Source: Zavarzinella sp. (GTDB lineage: Bacteria > Planctomycetota > Planctomycetia > Gemmatales > Gemmataceae). Taken from it: a stretch of DNA of 64,000 nucleotides. Position 1 is the stretch's first letter; each line of letters begins with the position of its first letter. The stretch covers positions 62,001 to 126,000 of the forward strand of contig JAWKTI010000005.1 in the NCBI GenBank assembly GCA_041399155.1. The letters are read 5' to 3'. The notes below the pieces were generated by a model that saw only the letters and a list, made by a program, of their open reading frames with translations, did no database searches and was not told where the DNA came from. This document shows, piece after piece, positions 54,368-63,190 of the stretch. A program made the translations under genes and the position numbers.

Positions 54368-55621
54368 TTGAAGCAATCGATACAGCACCTGGTGCAACAG
54401 ATTCGCACGCCGGCAAGTACTGATCAGGTGTTACTGGAACAGTTGCGGTCAAACGACCCTGCAGCCTTTCAGGAACTGGTGCACCGTTACAGCAGGTTAG
54501 TGTGGGCGGTTTGTCGTAGTCAATTGGCGTGCGAAGCGGATGCGGAAGATGCTTACCAGTCTGCCTTTCTGGTGCTCTACCAGCGACATACATCAATCCG
54601 AAAACCCGAACAGATTGGATCCTGGTTGTATCAGGTTGCTTTTCGAATCTGTGTCAAAGTTCGCCGTGCCCAACAGCGACGCCAGCGATATGAAATTGGT
54701 GCCGCGCGTGCCGAGGGGAGTGAGGTTGTAGTTGCCACCCAACTGTGGGATGAAACCCTGCAGCAGGTCTACGAAATCGTTGCTGGCTTGCCGGAAACCT
54801 ACCGCACTGCGTTTGTGCTGTGCTGTCTGGAAGGGAAAGGTTTAACAGAAACGGCTGAACAGCTTGGCTGGAAACTGGGCACACTTTCTGGTCGTTTAAG
54901 CCGGGCAAAAGCAAAAGTGATCAAGGAATTGCAGTCCAAAGGACTGTGCATGCCAGTGCTGGCAACAATCGGTCTGGCGACACCTGCCGCAGCTTTACCC
55001 GCACGCACAGCAGAGATGCTTATCAACAGGATGAACATTCCAGCAAATATTTCACAATTCGCCCAGGGAGCATTGACGATGTATTCAACAGGGAAAATGG
55101 TGGTGGCGTTCATCATCGCCACCACTCTGGTTCTGACGGTAGGCAATCGCTGGCTGACGCAATCTGCCGCACAACAACCCACGGTGCAGACACCTTCACC
55201 CACCCAGAAGCCAAAAAATTCCGATAGCCCAACTTCAAATGAGGACAAACTGAAAAATGTTGAAGAAACGTTGTTGCAACTGTTTCAATTGCGTTTCAAC
55301 GAAATAGAAGCCGAATTAAAAGAGCTGACCCAGCAACAGCAACTTGGATTAATATCTGAAATAGAATTACGCAATGTACATGAACGATTACTTACTGCAG
55401 TAACTGAACTATACGCGGATAATCTGGCAAAGCAAAAGCCGTACTTTGAGGCTTATCTTGAACTCGCCAATAAAATCCAGAATAAAGTTCAAAAGCAATT
55501 CAACGCCGGTCTTGTTAACAGCGTTGAGCTTCATCGCGCCAAAGCAATGAATTACGATGCCCAGATAAAATTGTTGATGTTGACAGCACGTATGAATGCA
55601 ACAAAGCCCAAGTCAAAGTAA
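54368..55621 (+). CDS. ECF-type sigma factor fused to a membrane segment and coiled tail, 417 aa
   Basis: Sigma region 2 (FQELVHRYSRLVWAVCRSQL, DAEDAYQSAFLVLYQR) and region 4 (LPETYRTAFVLCCLEGKGLT, LGTLSGRLSRAKAKVIKELQ) fill the first 190 residues. Next come a helical stretch, a membrane segment (VVAFIIATTLVLTVG) and a charged coiled-coil tail. The arrangement is typical of planctomycete ECF factors with a built-in regulatory tail. Start TTG 54368 is aligned with the GTG of the paralogue at 56527; a longer frame to 54299 exists only in this copy. Confidence 0.85.
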   Translation: MKQSIQHLVQQIRTPASTDQVLLEQLRSNDPAAFQELVHRYSRLVWAVCRSQLACEADAEDAYQSAFLVLYQRHTSIRKPEQIGSWLYQVAFRICVKVRRAQQRRQRYEIGAARAEGSEVVVATQLWDETLQQVYEIVAGLPETYRTAFVLCCLEGKGLTETAEQLGWKLGTLSGRLSRAKAKVIKELQSKGLCMPVLATIGLATPAAALPARTAEMLINRMNIPANISQFAQGALTMYSTGKMVVAFIIATTLVLTVGNRWLTQSAAQQPTVQTPSPTQKPKNSDSPTSNEDKLKNVEETLLQLFQLRFNEIEAELKELTQQQQLGLISEIELRNVHERLLTAVTELYADNLAKQKPYFEAYLELANKIQNKVQKQFNAGLVNSVELHRAKAMNYDAQIKLLMLTARMNATKPKSK

Positions 55622-56007
55622 AAAACTGGCGATGGGAAACAAGTTTCCTCACTCAGATTCTATTTGGCTAAACTCTTTAGATAAAGAACAATTTTATTTT
55701 AAATTTGGTTTTTCGACTGTGACCTATTTTGAGAAAAACTTCCAAAAATGTGGCATAAATACTTGCACTTGCTGTAAAGATTCTGTTAAAGTGCCATTAT
55801 CGTTATGTGGGACGATTTGGTAAAACATCATCTAAATATCAATAAAATTAATATACAGTTATTATTTTATCGGTTTAGATTTAATCAGTACGTTTTAAAT
55901 GTGCGAGGTATGTCTGACTACTGAATATCCACATTTCTCAAGTACAGAACGTTTTGAGAATGTTTTACCGAAGACTAATTTGCAACACAGCTACCAGGAG
56001 ATTTTCT
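55622..56007. other. AT-rich intergenic stretch between the two sigma genes
   Basis: About 390 bp. No recognised gene on either strand; a short open frame at 55596-55823 has no support. Confidence 0.4.
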
Positions 56008-56292
56008 ATGGACGAACTAATTGCCGAATTCGAGACGATCATCAGTTTGATGCCAACAGATCGTGAATTCACCAGCCACGAGTTTATTCTTGCACTCGCC
56101 CAGCGTAATCAGGCTGCCTACGTTGCTGGACTATCGAATTACACCGCAGGTGGGGCTCCGTTCCAGGCACTCCACGGTCAGCTCTCGCAGGCGCTTAGCG
56201 ACTTCCCTACGTTGGTTAAGCATACTGGAGATGCTGCTAGCGAAGATATCTTCCGGAATCGCGGTAGATGTGCCACGTGGCGGCGGGTTTAG
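56008..56292 (+). CDS. Conserved-looking hypothetical protein, 94 aa
   Basis: Start ATG with CAGGAG seven bases upstream. MDELIAEFETIISLMPTDRE, then FTSHEFILALAQRNQAAYVA and the end DIFRNRGRCATWRRV. It looks like a small DNA- or protein-binding helical domain and I believe similar genes occur in other planctomycetes, but cannot name a family. It sits between the duplicated sigma genes. Confidence 0.55.
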   Translation: MDELIAEFETIISLMPTDREFTSHEFILALAQRNQAAYVAGLSNYTAGGAPFQALHGQLSQALSDFPTLVKHTGDAASEDIFRNRGRCATWRRV

Positions 56293-56526
56293 TAACATTT
56301 GCGCGAAACACGGACCTTAATCGTTGTTGTTTCTAGAACTCTTCACCGGATTGGTTGTCGACTTCGATGAGAATGTTACACATTAAAATCCCCAAGTTTG
56401 CCAGATGAACTCCTCTGTTTCAATAATGCACTAACTACATGAATTTCCCACAATTTTTTGCCGCAATGGTACAACATAGCCCATGGCGGGTACTAACTAG
56501 ATGAGTGTTCAAATGTGGGTGAGGCG

Positions 56527-58077
56527 GTGAAGCAATCGATTCAGCACCTGGTGCAGCAAATTCGCACCCCGGCCAGCACCGATCAGGCGTTGCTGGAGCG
56601 GTTACGTTCAAACGACCAAGTGGCCTTTCAGGAACTGGTGCACCGTTACAGCAGGCTGGTGTGGGCGGTTTGTCGCAGTCAATTGGCGTGCGAAGCGGAT
56701 GCGGAAGATGCTTACCAGTCTGCCTTTCTGGTGCTCTACCAGCGACATACATCAATCCGAAAACCCGAACAGATTGGATCCTGGTTGTATCAGGTTGCTT
56801 TTCGCATCTGTGCCAGGATTCGCCGTGCCCAAAATCGGCGTCAGCACCATGAACATGGTGCCGCACGTGCTGAAGGGAGCGAAGTTGTTGCCAACCAACT
56901 GTGGGATGAAACCTTGCAGCAGGTATATGAAATCGTTTCGGGCATGCCGGAAACCTATCGCACCGCGTTTGTTCTGTGCTGTCTGGAAGGGAAAGGCTTA
57001 ACAGAAGCGGCAGAACAGCTAGGCTGGAAACTCGGCACACTTTCTGGTCGGTTAAGCCGTGCTAAAGCAAAAGTCGTCCGGGAATTGCAATCGAAAGGAC
57101 TTTGCCTGCCGGTACTTGCGACGATTGGTCTGGCCACACCTGCTGCAGCACTGCCCGCACGCACAGCAGAGATGCTCATTCATCAAATGAACATTCCAGC
57201 AAATATTTCACAATTCGCCCAGGGAGCTTTCACAATGTATTCAACAGGGAAAATGGCGCTGGCATGCATCATCGCCACCACGTTGGTTCTGACGGTAGGC
57301 AATCGCTGGCTGACGCAATCTGCCGCACAACAACCCACGGTACAGGAAAAAGAAATTGTTCAGGAAAAACCATCAAAGATTTTGCCAAAAGAAGAACAAA
57401 ATGATTACCCCTTTCGACTATTGGATTTCTACAAAGTGAATGGGAAAGCATTGCCAGAAGTTTTCCGGCCAAACATCGAGGCAAGTCGGTTACGCGGAGG
57501 TGAAATTTCCAAACCAGGTAGATATGAACTTCGCGAGGGTACTTTGATTGAATTAAAGTATACGCACATGATTTTTTCAAACAATGCAACTCCGTATGTA
57601 AAAGAATTGGAAGTTACAACGGAAAAAAAAGGGATTGTCATGCTGTCACCGCATGGGATACGTGCAGTTGATTATGAAAATGCAAGTCAGTTTGAGAGAG
57701 GGTTACTTGAATTAAAAAAAATTGATGCATTGCCGGCACCAAATTTGAATCCTCGCAATCAGTTCAAATACGAGAGAGAAGTACAATTCTATTTCGAAGC
57801 GACAAAAGTAGGGGAAGAGAAGGTAACGATCACCATTAATAAGCAACCGCATGAATATACGTTTGTTGTCGTCCCTGATCCACGGAAGTCTTATGTGCTG
57901 CTGAAAACCATTGATCCGAAAGATGCATCTCTATTAGAACGAATATTCCAAACGGCGTTGATACCTCATCATTTTGTGGGTGAGAAGGAGTATCAAGTCA
58001 TGGTTCCCGCAGAAATGCGTGAGAAAGCGATTGAAGTTCTGAAAAAGGACACCCGTAACAGTAAGCCGAAAGATTAA
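56527..58077 (+). CDS. ECF-type sigma factor paralogue with different C-terminal tail, 516 aa
   Basis: The first 280 residues (sigma regions 2 and 4, the hinge and the membrane segment ACIIATTLVLTVGNRWLTQS) are nearly the same as in the gene at 54368, and the DNA is similar too. After QPTVQ the tail is unrelated: about 225 residues with beta-rich parts (EVQFYFEATKVGEEKVTITI) and no coiled coil. Start GTG 56527 chosen by alignment; GTG 56515 is possible. The pair arose by duplication and tail exchange or rapid divergence. Confidence 0.85.
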   Translation: MKQSIQHLVQQIRTPASTDQALLERLRSNDQVAFQELVHRYSRLVWAVCRSQLACEADAEDAYQSAFLVLYQRHTSIRKPEQIGSWLYQVAFRICARIRRAQNRRQHHEHGAARAEGSEVVANQLWDETLQQVYEIVSGMPETYRTAFVLCCLEGKGLTEAAEQLGWKLGTLSGRLSRAKAKVVRELQSKGLCLPVLATIGLATPAAALPARTAEMLIHQMNIPANISQFAQGAFTMYSTGKMALACIIATTLVLTVGNRWLTQSAAQQPTVQEKEIVQEKPSKILPKEEQNDYPFRLLDFYKVNGKALPEVFRPNIEASRLRGGEISKPGRYELREGTLIELKYTHMIFSNNATPYVKELEVTTEKKGIVMLSPHGIRAVDYENASQFERGLLELKKIDALPAPNLNPRNQFKYEREVQFYFEATKVGEEKVTITINKQPHEYTFVVVPDPRKSYVLLKTIDPKDASLLERIFQTALIPHHFVGEKEYQVMVPAEMREKAIEVLKKDTRNSKPKD

Positions 58078-58080
58078 TTC

Positions 58081-58527
58081 TTACGCGTTTTCCGGGCCTC
58101 GGTTGATGTTCATGAAGAGCAGCGAAGGTTGAGTTTGCCAGCCGATAGCTCGCCAGAACTCTTCACCCGATTGATTGTCGGCTTCGATGAGAATATTGCA
58201 CTTTAAGATCCCCTGGGTGGCAAGTGCCTGCAGACACCGTTCGACCAATTGGGTGCCCACACCTTTGCGACGGCGATCGGTTTTTACTGCCACGTGGTAA
58301 AGGAAACCCCGTCGCCCATCGTGGCCGGCCATCGCCACCCCAACCAGGATGCAATTTTCCAGAGCCACCTGACTGCACGTGGGGTTACGCTGTAAAAAAG
58401 TCACCAGGTTACTGTGGGAATCAACATCCCGTAAGCGAATGCCACGGCACCCTTCCCAAAGTTCCAGTGCGGCTGGAATATCCTTTTCCAGCATTTCCCG
58501 ATATTCCATCAACGGTAAAGCCCTCAT
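58081..58527 (-). CDS. GNAT-family acetyltransferase, 148 aa
   Basis: Moves acetyl from acetyl-CoA to an amine. Motif A is clear: LYHVAVKTDRRRKGVGTQLV (the R/Q-x-x-G-x-G/A acetyl-CoA loop), and the C-terminus has IEADNQSGEEFWRAIGWQTQ, motif B. Substrate unknown. Start ATG complementary to 58525-58527; an ATG six codons in (58509) is also plausible since GAGG lies upstream of it. Convergent with the sigma gene, three bases apart. Confidence 0.85.
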   Translation of the reverse strand: MRALPLMEYREMLEKDIPAALELWEGCRGIRLRDVDSHSNLVTFLQRNPTCSQVALENCILVGVAMAGHDGRRGFLYHVAVKTDRRRKGVGTQLVERCLQALATQGILKCNILIEADNQSGEEFWRAIGWQTQPSLLFMNINRGPENA

Positions 58528-58860
58528 GAGTACCACAGAACGTACCAATTCTACCGACTTGCGCGAATCTTGAGAAAAAATCTACAATTCCGCAAATTTT
58601 TTTGCCATAACGTCGAAAGTGTAGCAAAATCGAACACTTTTTGTGGTGTATTTTGATACAGTGACCGATTCTGCAACAGCAATATCATCCGCCTGAACAA
58701 CCAATTTCCATGCGGGATACTTTCATAAGTCCTTAATTTATTGATACTTGAAGAAATTCTTGATTTTATTTTCCTGCTTTGGCACAGAGATTGCAAATTG
58801 GTTCTTTTGTGCAGCATAGTGTCGTGGGGCACATCCTTTCTATCAACGGGAGAATTGGTA
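58528..58860. other. Intergenic region before the glycine-rich protein gene
   Basis: About 330 bp, AT-rich, no gene seen. The GGGAG ribosome site of the next gene is at its right end. Confidence 0.4.
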
Positions 58861-59583
58861 ATGTCACATCGCAAATGGTTTCTGTCAACAGCGTTGGCAA
58901 CGGTAGCAATTTTTGGTTCCTGGGCGCTGGATGCCCACGCACAGGGTAGAGGTGGTCGTGGTGGCCCAGGTGGCGGCGGAGGCGGAGGTCGCGGTGGAAT
59001 GGGTGGAGGAATGATGGGAGGAGGCGGCCAGATGGGGGGTCGCGGTGGAATGATGGGCGGCGGAGGCGGCCAGATGGGTGGAGGCCGAGGTGGCATGGGA
59101 GGCGGCCAGATGGGTGGTCGCGGTGGAATGGGTGGAGGAATGATGGGAGGAGGCGGCCAGATGGGCGGAGGCCGAGGTGGTATGGGTGGTGGCAATTGCC
59201 AGGGTGGAGGCCAACAGGGCGGCATGATGGGTGGTGGTCGAGGTGGCATGGGTGGTGGTCAGATGGGGATGCAAGGCGGCATGCGTGGAATGCAGGGTGG
59301 CGGCCAGATGAATCAGATGCAAATGCAGCAAATGCAGATGCAGCAGCTTCAGGCGCAGATGCAGAACAACCAGATGATTGTGAATCAACAACGTCAGGCA
59401 TTCATGGCCCGCCAACAGAATAATGTGCAGAACAATGCTGCTAACTTCCAGAATCTGATGCCCGCAGAAACCCGTGCCGCTTACAACGTGCGTCGGCTGA
59501 ATCCTGGCTTCAAGCAGGGCGATCCCAGCCCATTGATGGATTGGACGACTTACAACAAGTACCGGGCCATGTTTCCCGACTGA
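58861..59583 (+). CDS. Exported glycine/methionine-rich repeat protein, 240 aa
   Basis: Signal peptide MSHRKWFLSTALATVAIFGS, cleaved near AHAQG. Residues 30-140 are a repeat of Gly, Met, Arg and Gln (units like GGGQMGGRGGMGGGMMGGG). Then comes a Gln/Met coiled part (QMNQMQMQQMQMQQLQAQMQ) and a conventional C-terminal 50 residues ending WTTYNKYRAMFPD. Probably a structural or surface protein. The proline-rich open frame on the opposite strand is a shadow. Start supported by GGGAG. Confidence 0.8.
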   Translation: MSHRKWFLSTALATVAIFGSWALDAHAQGRGGRGGPGGGGGGGRGGMGGGMMGGGGQMGGRGGMMGGGGGQMGGGRGGMGGGQMGGRGGMGGGMMGGGGQMGGGRGGMGGGNCQGGGQQGGMMGGGRGGMGGGQMGMQGGMRGMQGGGQMNQMQMQQMQMQQLQAQMQNNQMIVNQQRQAFMARQQNNVQNNAANFQNLMPAETRAAYNVRRLNPGFKQGDPSPLMDWTTYNKYRAMFPD

Positions 59584-59683
59584 TAATGCGTTCCATCGAT
59601 ACCCTCACGTGGGATCATCGCTAAAATAACTTTTCAGTTGTTTTGTGTTTTGCCCAGATCGAAATCCCACGGATAACAGATTG

Positions 59684-62600
59684 ATGACTCAACCGTCTTT
59701 TGTGCATTTACATTGCCATACTCACTACAGTCTGCTGGATGGGGCCAACCGCATTCCAGAACTGGTGGCACAAACAAAAAAGCAGGGCATGAATGCCCTT
59801 GCCATTACCGACCACGGTAACCTGTTTGGTGCTATCGAGTTTTACAACGAATGTACCAAAGGTGGGATCAAGCCGATCATTGGTTATGAAGCATATCTGG
59901 CGACGGGTCATCGCCTGGACAAAAATCTGAAACAGGGGGATGCTTCGACGCACCTGACCTTGCTGGCAAAAAATCTGCAAGGCTTTAAAAACCTGATCAA
60001 AATGGCTTCCATTGCTTACACGGAAGGTTTTTATCGTCATCCACGGATCGATCGGGAGTTGCTGGAAGCCCACTGCGAAGGACTGGTGTGTCTCAGTGGG
60101 TGTCTCGCAGGTGAATTAAACGATTTCATCCTCAAAGGCGATGTGCGGAAAGCACTGAACTCCGCACAGTGGTTTCAAAAGGTCTTTGGCGATGATTACT
60201 ACATTGAGTTGCAGAACAACGGCCTGGATTTGCAGGATCAGGTAACACCCGAAGCGATTCGGATCGCCAAAAAAGCCGGGATTCCACTGGTGGCCACTGC
60301 CGATGCCCACTATCTGAGTGCGGATGATGCAGAAGCCCACGACGTGCTGTTCTGTATTAACACGGGTCGCAAGCGTAACCCAGCCAAGAAGCAGTATCCC
60401 GAAGGAAAACTGCCCAACCCATACTATGTGCGTTCGCCAGAAGATATGGCCCGGCTGTTTCCCGATCAATTGGAAGCGGTGGCGCAATCGCAGAAGATCG
60501 CCGATGGTGTTGATATTCAGATCAACTTCAAACAGCGGCATTTCCCGGTGTTTACCCCACCTTCAGGCAAAACACCCGAAGACTACCTGCGGGAACTCTG
60601 TGCGGCAGGGATGGTGGAACGCTATGGTGCCGAACCCAGCCAGGTGGCGAAAGATCGCCTGGAGCACGAATTGGGCATCATCTGCAAGATGGGCTTTGCT
60701 GGCTACTTCCTGATTGTGTGGGACTTTGTTCGCTTCGCACGTGAAAACGGCATTCCCTGTTCCGCCCGTGGTTCCGGTTGTGGTGCCGTGGTATCGTTCG
60801 TGTTATACCTCAGCCACGTCGATCCGATTGAATACGACTTGCTGTTCGAACGGTTCCTGGATCCCAATCGAAGTGAAGCACCCGATATCGATATCGATTT
60901 CTGCCAGGATCGGCGGGAAATGGTCATTGATTATGTGAAACGACGCTACGGCGAACAAAGCGTCGCCCAGATTGGCACCTTTGGCACCATGGCAGCCAAG
61001 GCAGCCATCAAAGACGTGGGCCGCGTGCTGGATATCCCACTGGAGCGGGTGAACTTCATGACCAAGTGGGTCAGTGCTAAACCTGGCACCACCATTGAAG
61101 ACACACTGAAAAGCTCAGTGGAGTTCCGCAAGGAATATGAATCGGACCGCAATGTGCGGGAGTGGATTGATATTGCCCTGAAACTGGAAGGCACCAATCG
61201 TAACGCAGGCACCCACGCAGCCGGCGTGGTGATTGCCAACGGGCCCATTACCGATTATGTGCCGATTCAGGTGATCAAACGGAAAGATGATGCTGGCGAG
61301 GTGCGGCAGGCCATTACCACACAATGGGTGATGGGCGACCTGGAACAGATCGGTATGCTCAAGATGGACTTCCTGGGCTTACGCACGCTCAGCCTGATTG
61401 ATAATGCCCTGAAACTGATCAAACAGAACCACAAACTGGATCTGGATATATTTGCCATCCCGATGGACGATCTGCCCACGTATCAACTGTTGCAGCGTGG
61501 GGATGCCAAGGGGGTATTTCAATTTGAATCGGATGGCATTCGCGAACTGTTGAAACGCCTGCGGCCCGACAACATTCGTGATATCATCGCCTGTACGGCA
61601 CTGTATCGTCCTGGCCCACTGGAAGGTGGGATGGTGGATGAATACATCGAATGCAAACATGGTCGTCGGCAGCCAAATTATCCCCACCCCATCATGGAAG
61701 AGGTGCTGTCGGAAACGTTCGGCGTGATGGTATACCAGGAACAGGTCATGCGTATCCTCAACCGCCTGGGTGGGATTGAACTTTCCAGTGCGTATGCATG
61801 TATCAAGGCGATCAGCAAGAAAAAGCAGGAAATTATTGATGCCCGCAAGATCGATTTCATTAAAGGTGCCACCACTAAAGGCCTGTCAGATCAGAAAGCG
61901 GAAGAAATCTTCAATCTGATTGTGAAGTTCGGTGGCTACGGCTTCAATAAATCGCACTCCGCAGCATATGCTCAGGTTTCGTACCAGACTGCCTACTTAA
62001 AACGGCACTACACCGCAGAATTTATGGCCGCACTGCTCTCTTCAGAAATTGAAGATGGCAATAAGCGCGAAATGCTGGTCGACCACATTGCCGATACCCG
62101 CAAATATGGCGTGCAGGTTCTCCCACCGGATGTGAACCGTGGGGAGCCAGATTTTACGGTAAAGAACGGCCAGGTCATTTTCGGCCTGGTGGCCATCAAG
62201 GGCCTCGGTCGCAATGCTGCAGAAGAAATTTCCCGTGCTCGAGCTGAAGGTGGGCCGTTCAAAAGCATTTACGATTTCTGCGAACGGGTAGACACCAAAA
62301 TTACCTCGCGATCAGCGATTGAACGAGCAATCAAAGCTGGTGCGTTCGATTCATTCTCCAAACCGTTTGCCCACCGTGCTCAGTTGATTGCGGTGCTTTC
62401 CGGTGCCATCCAGTCTGCAGAACAGAAACAACGCGACCGCGAACGTGGCCAAGGCGACCTGTTTGACATGTTTGCTGAAGAAGCGGGCACGACAGGAGGG
62501 GATGGTGCAGATGATTTACCGGTCGTTGATCGCTGGTCGAACACGGAACAGTTAAAGTTTGAAAAAGAAGCCCTGGACTTCTACTTTTCCAGCCACCCAC

Positions 62601-63184
62601 TGGCAGAACATGAAGCACAGTTACGGCGATTCAGCACCCACACCTGTAATCAGGTGAATGAAGCCCGCCACGGCACCGAAGTTCGTTTTGGTGGGATGCT
62701 GTCCCAGATTCGCCAGATGACCACCAAGAAAGGTGCCCGCTATGTGCGTTGCAAAGTAGAGGATTTTACCAGCCAGGTCGAGTGTGTGATGTGGCCGGAT
62801 TCCTTTATCACGTTTGCCGAACATTTCACGGACGATGCGGTTTACCTGTTTGAAGCCAACGTGGAAGACGATGCCCGCGGCAGTGGCAAAGTGGTGATTC
62901 TGAAAAAACTGATGACGATGGAACAGGCCCGCCAGGAATTGACGAAAGGCTTAATCATTAACCTGACCCTGGGGCAGCACGGTCCAGAGCAATTGCCTTT
63001 TCTGCAAAGTGTGCTGACCCGTGCCCGCGGCAACTGCCCGGTGTTCGTTCAGGTAAACGATGCCCTGGGTAAAAAGGCCCGCTTCCGCCTGGGTGGGGAA
63101 TACCTGGTGAACCCCAGCACCATCCCGGTGGATGAAATTGAAAGCGTCCTTGGCATGGGCTCCGTGCTGTTCACAGGGGTGTAA
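59684..63184 (+). CDS. dnaE: DNA polymerase III alpha subunit, 1166 aa
   Basis: Replicative polymerase. N-terminal PHP domain (FVHLHCHTHYSLLDGA), polymerase core with SARGSGCGAVVSFVLYLS, the catalytic PDIDIDFCQDRRE, YQEQVMRILNRLGGI and YGFNKSHSAAYAQVSYQTAY. The C-terminus has a helix-hairpin-helix, a beta-clamp-type segment and an OB fold (VRFGGMLSQIRQMTTKKG). Full length for DnaE1. Start ATG 59684. Confidence 0.95.
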   Translation: MTQPSFVHLHCHTHYSLLDGANRIPELVAQTKKQGMNALAITDHGNLFGAIEFYNECTKGGIKPIIGYEAYLATGHRLDKNLKQGDASTHLTLLAKNLQGFKNLIKMASIAYTEGFYRHPRIDRELLEAHCEGLVCLSGCLAGELNDFILKGDVRKALNSAQWFQKVFGDDYYIELQNNGLDLQDQVTPEAIRIAKKAGIPLVATADAHYLSADDAEAHDVLFCINTGRKRNPAKKQYPEGKLPNPYYVRSPEDMARLFPDQLEAVAQSQKIADGVDIQINFKQRHFPVFTPPSGKTPEDYLRELCAAGMVERYGAEPSQVAKDRLEHELGIICKMGFAGYFLIVWDFVRFARENGIPCSARGSGCGAVVSFVLYLSHVDPIEYDLLFERFLDPNRSEAPDIDIDFCQDRREMVIDYVKRRYGEQSVAQIGTFGTMAAKAAIKDVGRVLDIPLERVNFMTKWVSAKPGTTIEDTLKSSVEFRKEYESDRNVREWIDIALKLEGTNRNAGTHAAGVVIANGPITDYVPIQVIKRKDDAGEVRQAITTQWVMGDLEQIGMLKMDFLGLRTLSLIDNALKLIKQNHKLDLDIFAIPMDDLPTYQLLQRGDAKGVFQFESDGIRELLKRLRPDNIRDIIACTALYRPGPLEGGMVDEYIECKHGRRQPNYPHPIMEEVLSETFGVMVYQEQVMRILNRLGGIELSSAYACIKAISKKKQEIIDARKIDFIKGATTKGLSDQKAEEIFNLIVKFGGYGFNKSHSAAYAQVSYQTAYLKRHYTAEFMAALLSSEIEDGNKREMLVDHIADTRKYGVQVLPPDVNRGEPDFTVKNGQVIFGLVAIKGLGRNAAEEISRARAEGGPFKSIYDFCERVDTKITSRSAIERAIKAGAFDSFSKPFAHRAQLIAVLSGAIQSAEQKQRDRERGQGDLFDMFAEEAGTTGGDGADDLPVVDRWSNTEQLKFEKEALDFYFSSHPLAEHEAQLRRFSTHTCNQVNEARHGTEVRFGGMLSQIRQMTTKKGARYVRCKVEDFTSQVECVMWPDSFITFAEHFTDDAVYLFEANVEDDARGSGKVVILKKLMTMEQARQELTKGLIINLTLGQHGPEQLPFLQSVLTRARGNCPVFVQVNDALGKKARFRLGGEYLVNPSTIPVDEIESVLGMGSVLFTGV

Positions 63185-63190
63185 AGAACA

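Noticed and set aside
55596..55823. 75-codon frame after the first sigma gene
   Set aside because: Overlaps the sigma gene end in another frame and has no support.
58551..59249. Proline-rich 232-codon minus-strand frame
   Set aside because: Mirror image of the glycine-rich repeat gene on the plus strand, which has a signal peptide and ribosome site.
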